From JAJEFO01 sp965209045 (GTDB lineage Bacteria; Pseudomonadota; Alphaproteobacteria; Rhodobacterales; Rhodobacteraceae), in contig CBDBPW010000001.1 of the NCBI GenBank assembly GCA_965209045.1, forward strand, positions 806,001 to 870,000: a stretch of DNA of 64,000 nt. The letters are read 5' to 3'. Positions within the stretch are counted from its first letter, which is position 1; each line of letters opens with the position of its first letter. The position numbers and the translations under genes are program-made. This document shows positions 1-6,922 of this stretch, in pieces. Below the pieces are notes generated by a model. That model had not been told where the DNA came from. It searched no databases and saw only the letters and a program-made list of their open reading frames with translations.

Positions 1-2
1 GT

Positions 3-310
3 CACGCTGAGCTCTCGCACAAGCGGGGGGCTTTGGAGCGGCTCGGCGCAGCGTTCATGCGCTTCTTCCGACATGCGAAGGGCTCGGGGCGCCGGGGCTC
101 CTCAGGTTCAAGGGCGGGCATGCCTTCGTCGGTGTCCGCATCGTCACCGGGCCGAAGGTCAACGACGGCAGGCCGGTCCCGGCGGTGCTCAAGCTCGTCC
201 GCGGCCGGTGGCACGCGTCCGTTTGCCCTTTCGTCGAGGTCGAGGTTCACGGGATTGGCGCACCCGCCTGGCGAGAGGCAGAGGCGCCGGCAACCTCTGC
301 TGACCCATGA
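3..310 (+). pseudogene. TnpB-like (IS200/IS605 or IS1341 type) transposase fragment, frameshifted
   Basis: This is a broken piece of an RNA-guided nuclease/transposase of the TnpB type. Frame 3 reads HKRGALERLGAAFMRFFRHA, which fits the TnpB region where an aromatic-rich helix precedes the 'GxPRFK' block. The reading then moves to frame 2 near position 90-100 and continues as LLRFKGGHAFVGVRIV and later VLKLVRGRWHASV, the usual beta-strand region of TnpB, ending at a TGA at 308-310. The RuvC-like catalytic part and the zinc ribbon are absent, and the 5' part lies outside the window. It is therefore a non-functional relic. The family assignment rests on motif resemblance only. Confidence 0.55.
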
Positions 311-374
311 AGTCAGCGCTTGCGGCGGCCGGACCGTCAGTTTCGGCAAGCACATGATTCCCAAATGCAGGGAA

Positions 375-974
375 TCATGGCGCCGGCGTCGAACTCACGC
401 CGACCTTTGCGGGCCGCAGCAGGCGATCATGCAAGATGAAGCCGTCGGCCTCTACCTGAATGACCTCGCCAGCCACGGTGCCAGGCATCGGAGCCTCGAA
501 CATCGCTTCGTGAAGCTGCGGGTCGAACCGGTCCCCGACTTCAGGCGATATCACGCGCACGCCGTGCTTGGCGAGCACGTTGAGAAGTTCGCGCATCGTC
601 AGTTCGACGCCTTCGATCAGCGCCTTGTTTGCATCACGGGCATCTTCAGGCACGGCCGCTACGGCACGCTTCATGTTGTCGAAGACCGGGAGCATGTCCC
701 GCGCCAGCCTGGATCCACCATATCGCTCTGCCTCGCGCCGATCCCGATCCGATCTCTTCCGGGCGTTTTCGGCATCCGCGAGCGCGCGCATGAACTTGTC
801 CTTCAGCGCATCCCGTTCCGCCTCCAGGGCGGCCAATTTCTCCTCGTCAGACGGATCTTCCAGCGCATCAGGCGAAGCTATGTCGATCAATTCCTCGTCT
901 GAAGCGGAAATCACTTCCTCGGTCAGAGGGGCCTCTTCCTCGGCCCCGGTCCTCTTGGTCTTTGCTTCGTTCAT
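375..974 (-). CDS. grpE: Nucleotide exchange factor GrpE
   Basis: GrpE is the cytoplasmic exchange factor that releases ADP from DnaK in the heat-shock chaperone cycle. The protein is 199 residues with an acidic, low-complexity N-terminus, a long charged helix of coiled-coil type at about residues 40-95 (DEEKLAALEAERDALKDKF), and the C-terminal beta domain (GDRFDPQLHEAMFEAP, then EVIQVEADGFILHDRLLRPA). The start ATG overlaps the hrcA stop codon by one base, so the two are translated as one leftward unit, an order common in alphaproteobacteria. dnaK is not in the window. Confidence 0.95.
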   Translation of the reverse strand: MNEAKTKRTGAEEEAPLTEEVISASDEELIDIASPDALEDPSDEEKLAALEAERDALKDKFMRALADAENARKRSDRDRREAERYGGSRLARDMLPVFDNMKRAVAAVPEDARDANKALIEGVELTMRELLNVLAKHGVRVISPEVGDRFDPQLHEAMFEAPMPGTVAGEVIQVEADGFILHDRLLRPAKVGVSSTPAP

Positions 975-2041
975 TACTGCCCTCGATCCGTAAACAGCCG
1001 GCCCACCAGCTGGGCGGTGTAATCCACTATTGGAACGATCCGTCCATAGTTTAGGCGGGTCGGCCCGATCACTCCAATGGCCCCAATGATCCTTCGATCG
1101 GAGTTCATATAGGGAGAGACGACCAAAGAGGAACCGGAAAGCGAAAAAAGCTTGTTTTCCGAACCGATGAAAATGCGCACGCCTTCCCCCGCATCCGTCA
1201 GCTCAAGAAACTCCGCAATGTCACGCTTGCGTTCCAAGTCGTCGAACAGGCTCCGGATCCGCTCAAGATCCTCCTCCTCTGCACTCCCTGCGAGCAAGTT
1301 CGCCCGACCCCGCACGATCAGGCGCTCGTAGTCTGTTCCTTCATGCTCCCAAATCACCGTCCCGCTTTCGACAAGGTCCCGCGCAAGCTCGTTGAGCTTC
1401 TGTCGATGCTGCCGAATCTCCCTTTGGAAGACTTCCCCCAGTTCCGAAAGCGTATGGCCGGCCAAGGCGGCGTTCAGGAAATTTGCGGCCTCTCGAAAAC
1501 TGCTTGCGGTCTGTCCCGGCGGCGGCGAGAACAGCCGGTTTTCGACGTGGCCGTCCTCGAAGACCAAGACCACCATGGCGCGATCGGCCGCGAGGCTGAT
1601 GAACTCTATGTGCCGCACCGCTGCATCGTGCTTCGGTGCCAACACGAGAGATGCGCCTTGGGTCACTCCCGACAGGGCCGAACCAACCCTGTCAAGCAGG
1701 GTCACGACACTTTCGTCGGTCGACTGCAGCTCGGACTCTATCGCCTCCCGATCCTGGCTTGACGGATCCCCCACTTCCATCATCCCGTCAACGAAGAGCC
1801 GCAGTCCCGATTCGGTCGGGAATCGCCCTGCGGAGGAGTGCGGCGAAGCCAGAAGTCCAAGATATTCCAGATCCTGCATGACGTTCCTGACGGTCGCCGC
1901 GCTGACCTTCTCGTTCAGTTCCCGCGTGAGCTTGCGCGAACCCACCGGATCACCGGTCTCAAGATATGCTTCCACGACCCGTCGAAACACTTCCCGCGAG
2001 CGCTCGTTCATCTCTTCCAGAAGTTGTCCTGCGTCGGTCAT
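974..2041 (-). CDS. hrcA: Heat-inducible transcription repressor HrcA
   Basis: HrcA is a DNA-binding repressor of class I heat-shock operons (groESL, dnaK) that acts at CIRCE elements. The 355-residue protein has an N-terminal winged helix (about residues 8-75: REVFRRVVEAYLETGDPVGSRKL, AATVRNVMQDLEYLGLL, SAGRFPTESGLR), a GAF-like middle domain and a C-terminal dimerisation part (VVSPYMNSDRRIIGAIGVIGPTRLNYGRIVPIVDYTA). The start chosen is the ATG at 2041 (MTDAGQL); a longer reading upstream adds 28 non-family residues. It is cotranscribed with grpE and divergent from rph. I saw no CIRCE element in the 118 bp spacer. Confidence 0.94.
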   Translation of the reverse strand: MTDAGQLLEEMNERSREVFRRVVEAYLETGDPVGSRKLTRELNEKVSAATVRNVMQDLEYLGLLASPHSSAGRFPTESGLRLFVDGMMEVGDPSSQDREAIESELQSTDESVVTLLDRVGSALSGVTQGASLVLAPKHDAAVRHIEFISLAADRAMVVLVFEDGHVENRLFSPPPGQTASSFREAANFLNAALAGHTLSELGEVFQREIRQHRQKLNELARDLVESGTVIWEHEGTDYERLIVRGRANLLAGSAEEEDLERIRSLFDDLERKRDIAEFLELTDAGEGVRIFIGSENKLFSLSGSSLVVSPYMNSDRRIIGAIGVIGPTRLNYGRIVPIVDYTAQLVGRLFTDRGQ

Positions 2042-2103
2042 GGGTCGGTTGGGATTTCGGGGCGCTGCAATTAAATGGAAGCGGGACATAAGGTCAATCG
2101 GGG

Positions 2104-2132
2104 TTGATGCGCTCCAGTGCCGCAACTATCAA
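2104..2132 (+). promoter_or_regulatory. Putative sigma-70 type promoter of rph
   Basis: A -35-like TTGATG (2104-2109) is followed after 17 bases by TATCAA (2127-2132), 28 bases before the rph start codon. It is the only well-spaced pair I see in the hrcA-rph spacer. This is a sequence match only. Confidence 0.35.
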
Positions 2133-2159
2133 TCGTCCCGTCCAATCCGGAGAATCTTC

Positions 2160-2870
2160 ATGCGGCCCTCGGGACGAAAGAACGACGAAATGCGCGGTGT
2201 GGCCATGGAAGCAGGCGTCGCACGCCATGCGGAAGGATCGTGCCTGATCATGTGCGGCGACACGAAAGTCCTCTGCACCGCGTCGATCGATGGCCGGATA
2301 CCGTTCTGGATGAAGAACTCCGGGCTTGGCTGGGTGACCGCGGAATACGGCATGCTGCCTCGCGCAACGCACTCGCGCGCGCGCCGCGAGGCCAAGACCG
2401 GCCAATCCGGACGCACGCAGGAAATCCAGCGCCTCATTGGCAGGGCCCTTCGCGCCTGCGTCGACCGTTCCGCCCTCGGCGAACGCCAGATCGTCATCGA
2501 CTGCGATGTCCTGCAGGCCGATGGCGGCACGCGCTGTGCGTCCATTACCGGCGGCTGGGTTGCATTGCGTCTTGCGGCCAATGAGCTCTTGCGGTCCGGC
2601 GAAGTCACAACGGATCCGGTCACGGATCACGTTGCCGCCGTGTCCTGCGGCATCTACGGCGGCCAGCCGATCCTCGACCTGGACTATCCTGAAGACAGCG
2701 AAGCAAGCGTTGACGGCAACTTCGTCATGACAGGCGCCGGCCGTCTTGTCGAAGTCCAGACATCGGCGGAGGGAGAGACATTCTCGCGAGAGGGAATGTC
2801 CGCCTTGCTTGACCTTGCCGGGCTTGGCGTCCAAGCCCTTGTCACCGCGCAAAAGGACGCCATTGCCTGA
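2160..2870 (+). CDS. rph: Ribonuclease PH
   Basis: RNase PH is a phosphorolytic 3'-5' exoribonuclease that trims tRNA 3' ends. The 236-residue length is the family norm. Recognisable blocks are GSCLIMCGDTKVLCTAS, the arginine-rich RARREAKTGQSGRTQEIQRLIGR, DCDVLQADGGTRCASITGG and SCGIYGGQPILDLDYPEDS. The start MRPSGRKNDEMR is the typical family N-terminus; longer in-frame upstream sequence is antisense to hrcA. The stop overlaps the rdgB start (ATGA-type overlap), indicating an rph-rdgB-hemW operon. Confidence 0.96.
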   Translation: MRPSGRKNDEMRGVAMEAGVARHAEGSCLIMCGDTKVLCTASIDGRIPFWMKNSGLGWVTAEYGMLPRATHSRARREAKTGQSGRTQEIQRLIGRALRACVDRSALGERQIVIDCDVLQADGGTRCASITGGWVALRLAANELLRSGEVTTDPVTDHVAAVSCGIYGGQPILDLDYPEDSEASVDGNFVMTGAGRLVEVQTSAEGETFSREGMSALLDLAGLGVQALVTAQKDAIA

Positions 2871-3481
2871 TGCGCCGCTTCTCCGGCGACCGCCTCCTGG
2901 TCGCGACACACAATTCCGGAAAGCTCGAAGAGATCGCCGAACTGCTCAGTGACCACGCCATCCAGACCATCGGAGCGGCCGACCTTGGCCTCCATGAACC
3001 GAAAGAGACCGGCGCCGACTTCGTCGCGAACGCCCGGATCAAGGCGCATGCCGCGTCCCGCGCCGCGGGACTGCCCGCGCTTGCTGACGATTCCGGGATC
3101 GAGATCGATGCCCTTGGCGGTGCGCCGGGCGTCCACACCGCGGATTGGGCCGAGGCGCCCGGTGGGCGCGACTTCGTGCTCGCGATGACCCGCACCCACG
3201 ATGCACTTCTCGAATCCGGCGCAACACAGCCCTGGACGGCCCGGTTTTGCTGCACCTTCGTGCTTGCTTGGCCCGACGGGCATAGCGAGACGTTCGAGGG
3301 GTACATGAACGGCCGGGTCACGTGGCCCATGCGTGGCGACAAGGGCCATGGATATGACCCGATTTTCCAGCCCGACGGCCATGCCGTCACATTTGGTCAG
3401 ATGAGCCGCCTGGAAAAGAACCGCATCAGTCACCGTGCCGATGCGTTTCGGAAGCTGAAGGCGGCATTTCAGAATGGATAG
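2870..3481 (+). CDS. rdgB: RdgB/HAM1 non-canonical purine NTP pyrophosphatase
   Basis: This enzyme hydrolyses dITP, ITP and XTP to monophosphates and keeps damaged purines out of nucleic acids. The 203-residue protein starts with LLVATHNSGKLEEI, the substrate-binding THN(S/P)GK motif, and continues with ETGADFVANARIKA, ALADDSGIEIDALGGAPGV and the C-terminal SHRADAF motif. It is translationally coupled to rph upstream and overlaps hemW by 8 bases downstream, the usual rph-rdgB-hemW order. Confidence 0.96.
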   Translation: MRRFSGDRLLVATHNSGKLEEIAELLSDHAIQTIGAADLGLHEPKETGADFVANARIKAHAASRAAGLPALADDSGIEIDALGGAPGVHTADWAEAPGGRDFVLAMTRTHDALLESGATQPWTARFCCTFVLAWPDGHSETFEGYMNGRVTWPMRGDKGHGYDPIFQPDGHAVTFGQMSRLEKNRISHRADAFRKLKAAFQNG

Positions 3482-4658
3482 GGGCTTTGGCGTCTATGTT
3501 CATTGGCCGTTCTGCCAGGCTAAGTGCCCCTATTGCGATTTCAACAGCCATGTCGCCGCATCAATCGACCACCCGCGCTGGCAGAAGGCGTTTCTTAAGG
3601 AAATCGTGAGAATCCGAAAGGCCACAGGCCCTCGAAACCTGAGCTCGATTTTCTTCGGCGGCGGCACGCCAAGCCTCATGGCGGCGGAATCCGTCACAAG
3701 AATCGTCGAAGCGGCAAAGGATGCCTGGACCCCTGACGACGACATCGAGATCACGCTTGAAGCCAACCCGACCTCGGTCGAAGCCGGTCGCTTTCGTGCC
3801 TACGCCAAGGCTGGCGTCAACCGCCTCTCGCTTGGCATTCAGTCGCTGCGAGACCCGGACCTGAAAGCGCTTGGCCGTCTTCACACGAGCGCCGAGGCCG
3901 TCGCTGCCTACGACATCGCACGGTCGGTGTTTCCGCGCGTTTCCTTCGACCTGATCTACGCCCGACAGAACCAGACAGCGGCGGATTGGGAGGCGGAACT
4001 TGCAGAGGCTCTCGAGCTCGCCGCAGATCACGTATCACTCTACCAGCTTACGATAGAACCAGGCACGGTGTTCGGCGACCGTCACGCTGCTGGCCGCCTT
4101 CCGGGACTTCCCGAGGAAGGTCGCTCCTTGGACATGTTCAACATAACGCAGGACATGACAGTGGCTGCGGGGCTTCCAGCCTACGAAATCTCGAACCACG
4201 CGCGGCCAGGAAAGGAATGCCGGCACAATCTCGTGTATTGGCGCTCGGGCAGCTGGGCAGGCATCGGACCGGGCGCGCATGGTCGCCTGACGGTCGACGG
4301 CCTTCGCGTCGCAACGGAAAGCCATTCCATTCCGGATCGTTGGCTCGACGCCGTGGAAACGAACGGCAGCGGCTACAGCCGGTGCGATGCCGTTTCCGCA
4401 GAGGACGCGCACATCGAGGCCGTCATGACGGGCCTGCGCCTTGTGGAAGGTGTCACAGCAGACTTGCTAAAGAAATACAATAATATCAAAGATTTAATTG
4501 ACTCCGGGCATTTGGAGCGGGCTGCGGGCTTTGTGCGAACGACCCGCAAGGGCCGCCCTCTTCTTGACGCGGTCCTGAGGGAGATCCTCCTTCAGCCCGT
4601 CCCCGTGGTCACAAGCAGGCGCCGGCAGAGCTCGTCGAACTGCTCCAGGGTCCCGTAG
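3474..4658 (+). CDS. hemW: HemW-like radical SAM heme chaperone
   Basis: HemW is a radical-SAM family protein related to coproporphyrinogen dehydrogenase and thought to insert heme into respiratory enzymes. The [4Fe-4S] motif CQAKCPYC is at residues 14-21, followed by FFGGGTPSLM, TLEANPTSVE, GVNRLSLGIQSL and YEISNHARPGKECRHNLVYW. The family normally ends just after a motif like GRPLLDAVLREIL; here the frame runs on for about 20 basic residues (PVPVVTSRRRQSSSNCSRVP) into the 3' end of convergent parB, a 67-base overlap. Near the C-terminus a patch at 4467-4500 is strikingly AT-rich (encoding KKYNNIKDLI). Confidence 0.93.
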   Translation: MDRGFGVYVHWPFCQAKCPYCDFNSHVAASIDHPRWQKAFLKEIVRIRKATGPRNLSSIFFGGGTPSLMAAESVTRIVEAAKDAWTPDDDIEITLEANPTSVEAGRFRAYAKAGVNRLSLGIQSLRDPDLKALGRLHTSAEAVAAYDIARSVFPRVSFDLIYARQNQTAADWEAELAEALELAADHVSLYQLTIEPGTVFGDRHAAGRLPGLPEEGRSLDMFNITQDMTVAAGLPAYEISNHARPGKECRHNLVYWRSGSWAGIGPGAHGRLTVDGLRVATESHSIPDRWLDAVETNGSGYSRCDAVSAEDAHIEAVMTGLRLVEGVTADLLKKYNNIKDLIDSGHLERAAGFVRTTRKGRPLLDAVLREILLQPVPVVTSRRRQSSSNCSRVP

Positions 4659-5506
4659 CGGAACGTCACCGAACCCGCCTCGCCGTCGGGAACATGGTCG
4701 ATGCTGACCTTCATGCCCAAGGCGGCCGCAAGATCCCGTTCCGCGGCGCGCGTGTCGGCGTCCTTCTCCCTGCGCCGCCCGCCGGGAGGCCGCGGCCGGT
4801 TGCCGTCCCTGTCCTCCTGGGCCAGCGCCTCGGCCTGCCGCACGGAGAGGCCTCCCGCGACGATCTTCCGCGCCAGCGCCTCCGGCTCCGCCGCCGTCAC
4901 CAGCGCACGGGCATGGCCCGCGGACAGGTCCCCCGACCGCACCAGGTCCTGCACGGCCTCCGGCAGCGAAAGCAGCCGGAGCAGGTTCGCGACGTGGCTG
5001 CGGCTCTTCCCCAGGGCCCGGGCGAGCGCCTCCTGCGTATGGCCGTAACGCTCCGTCAGCTGCCGGTACCCCGCCGCCTCCTCCATCGCGTTCAGGTCGG
5101 CGCGCTGGATGTTCTCGACGATGGCGATCTCCAGCACCTCCGCGTCGTCGAGGTCGCGCACGATCGCGGGGACCTCGTGCAGCTGCGCGCGCTGCGCGGC
5201 CCGCCACCGGCGCTCGCCGGCGACGATCTCGTAGCGGCCCGGGTCGCGGGGGTCCGTCCGGAGGATGAGCGGCTGGATGATCCCCTTCTCCCGGATGGAG
5301 GCGGCGAGCTCGTCCAGGGCGGAGTCCGCGAACGCCCGCCTCGGCTGGCCCGGGTTCGGAGAGATCCGGTCGATGCCGACCGTCGTTTCGCCAGCGCGGG
5401 CGGCGCCAGCTCCGATGGCCGGCTTCGCTTCCAGGTCGGCCATGAGTGCCGAAATCCCGCGCCTAGGAGCAAGCCCGCGCCGAAGTTCAGCTTTTCCCTT
5501 TTTCAT
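4592..5506 (-). CDS. parB: Chromosome partitioning protein ParB
   Basis: ParB binds parS and spreads as a CTP-dependent clamp to segregate the origin region with ParA. The 304-residue protein has the conserved GRYEIVAGERRWRAAQ box (CTP-binding GERRxRA), the ENIQRADLNAMEEA box, a helix-turn-helix (HTQEALARALGKSRSHVANLLRLL) and a C-terminal dimer domain. I chose the ATG at 5506 (MKKGKAELRRGL), preceded by GGGGCAGG, rather than an in-frame GTG five codons earlier. It follows parA directly. Its GC content and GC-ending codon use look clearly higher than in parA, rsmG or hemW. Confidence 0.95.
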   Translation of the reverse strand: MKKGKAELRRGLAPRRGISALMADLEAKPAIGAGAARAGETTVGIDRISPNPGQPRRAFADSALDELAASIREKGIIQPLILRTDPRDPGRYEIVAGERRWRAAQRAQLHEVPAIVRDLDDAEVLEIAIVENIQRADLNAMEEAAGYRQLTERYGHTQEALARALGKSRSHVANLLRLLSLPEAVQDLVRSGDLSAGHARALVTAAEPEALARKIVAGGLSVRQAEALAQEDRDGNRPRPPGGRRREKDADTRAAERDLAAALGMKVSIDHVPDGEAGSVTFRYGTLEQFDELCRRLLVTTGTG

Positions 5507-5517
5507 GATCCTGCCCC

Positions 5518-6321
5518 TCACGATGTGATCTGCGTCTGCTTTGCTAGCATCTCCTCTGCCAGCGCACGATATGCCGTTGCGCCTTTTGAGTCCGGTTCAT
5601 AGCCGATTACAGGCATGGCGTAGCCGGGAGCCTCGGAAATGCGCACGTTCCGCGGCACAATTGTATCGTAAACCAGGCCGCCCAAGGTCTCTCGAGCATT
5701 GCCTGCCACTTGCTGGCTCAGCTTGTTCCGGCCATCATACATTGTCAGGATGATTCCCTCGATGCGCAGATCCGGGTTGGCCGTGTCCCGCACCTTCCGA
5801 AGCGTCAGCATCAACTGCGAAAGCCCTTCCAATGCCAGGAATTCGGTCTGCAGCGGAACCAGGACAGAATCAGCGGCCACCATCGCGTTTACGGTCAGGA
5901 GGTTCAGCGCCGGAGGACAGTCGATCAGCATGAAATCAAGGCCCAGCGAGTCTGTGTCCGGATGCCTCAGCGCGTTGCGCAAAAGGTAGCTGCGCCGCTC
6001 CATCGACACCATTTCGACGTCTGCGGAACTCAGGTCGGTGGTGCCTGGAGCCACGTAGAGACCCTCGACGCCGCAATCCTGCACCACGCGCTGCAGCGCC
6101 ACGCTCTCCAGGACCAGGTCGTACGTGGTGTATTCCCGATGTTCGTGCCCGATTCCCAGCCCGGTGGACGCGTTGCCCTGGGGGTCGAGGTCAACCAGAA
6201 GGGTCTTGTAGCCCGATTCCGCAAGCGCTGCCCCGAGGTTGATCGCCGTCGTTGTCTTCCCGACACCGCCTTTCTGGTTGGCGATCGCGATGATTCGCGG
6301 CCGCGGGCTCCGCTTAGGCAC
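5518..6321 (-). CDS. parA: Chromosome partitioning ATPase ParA (Soj)
   Basis: ParA is a deviant Walker ATPase that forms a nucleoid gradient pulling ParB-parS complexes apart. The deviant Walker A motif QKGGVGKTTTAINLG is at residues 16-30, with VDLDPQGNASTGLG after it and LIDCPPALNLLTVNAM as the Walker B region. At 267 residues it is normal length. It overlaps the end of rsmG by 8 bases and lies 11 bases before parB, so rsmG-parA-parB read as one leftward operon close to the proposed origin. Confidence 0.96.
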   Translation of the reverse strand: MPKRSPRPRIIAIANQKGGVGKTTTAINLGAALAESGYKTLLVDLDPQGNASTGLGIGHEHREYTTYDLVLESVALQRVVQDCGVEGLYVAPGTTDLSSADVEMVSMERRSYLLRNALRHPDTDSLGLDFMLIDCPPALNLLTVNAMVAADSVLVPLQTEFLALEGLSQLMLTLRKVRDTANPDLRIEGIILTMYDGRNKLSQQVAGNARETLGGLVYDTIVPRNVRISEAPGYAMPVIGYEPDSKGATAYRALAEEMLAKQTQITS

Positions 6322-6922
6322 GCCTTATTCCTCCGATGCTCAGGATCACGGCCTCTTCGTCCGTCTCGCTCGGATATGTTTCGCAATCAAAGCGCCAGTG
6401 TTCAAGCGCCTGCCTGATCTCGCGCTGCACTTTCTTTCCTTTCGGCAGAATTGCCCGGCCGTCGGGCTTCAAGTGCCGGCGCACGTGGCCAAGAAGCGTG
6501 CCGAGCGGTGCAAGAGCGCGCGCAGACACCACGTCGCCGCATTGAGGCTCCGCATTCTCAAGCCGCGCCGTTATGACCGTGAAGCCGGCAGTTTCGCGCG
6601 AAAGCGTTCTCAGGAAAGCGGCCTTTCTCCCGTCGGCCTCGATGAGAACGGTCTCGGTCTTGTCCTTTGCCATGATGGCGACGACGGCTCCGGGAAAGCC
6701 TCCGCCGCTTCCGAGGTCGACCCAGCGACGCGCAGGGGGCGCCAGCCGAAGCAGTTGTGCCGAATCGAGGAAGTGCCGCGTCCACAGCGTTTCCATCGTC
6801 CCTGCCGACACGAGGTTTATGTGCGGATTCCAGCTCTTCAGGAGCTCGGCGTGAGTCTCGAGCATCGCCAGTGTTTCACGTGAAACATTCGTCCGGGCAC
6901 AAAACTCGGCCTTGCCGGTCAT
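6314..6922 (-). CDS. rsmG: 16S rRNA (guanine527-N7)-methyltransferase RsmG (GidB)
   Basis: RsmG methylates G527 of 16S rRNA using S-adenosylmethionine. The 202-residue protein shows the SAM-binding WVDLGSGGGFPGAVVAIMAK motif and VSARALAPL near the middle. The N-terminal NVSRETL, a stretch often encoded by a parS site in alphaproteobacteria, contains a perfect parS here. The start codon overlaps the mnmG stop (ATGA). Confidence 0.95.
   Translation of the reverse strand: MTGKAEFCARTNVSRETLAMLETHAELLKSWNPHINLVSAGTMETLWTRHFLDSAQLLRLAPPARRWVDLGSGGGFPGAVVAIMAKDKTETVLIEADGRKAAFLRTLSRETAGFTVITARLENAEPQCGDVVSARALAPLGTLLGHVRRHLKPDGRAILPKGKKVQREIRQALEHWRFDCETYPSETDEEAVILSIGGIRRA
6872..6887. promoter_or_regulatory. 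parS: parS centromere site 1 (inside rsmG)
   Basis: A perfect 16-bp palindrome TGTTTCACGTGAAACA, identical to the bacterial parS consensus. It lies within the coding sequence of rsmG and encodes part of NVSRET. It is about 1.4 kb from parB and about 5 kb from the proposed origin. Confidence 0.93.

Noticed and set aside
4494..5207. Alternative leftward frame of 237 codons within parB
   Set aside because: It is a frame shadow of the very GC-rich parB; its sequence is Gly/Arg/Ala repeats without family signature.
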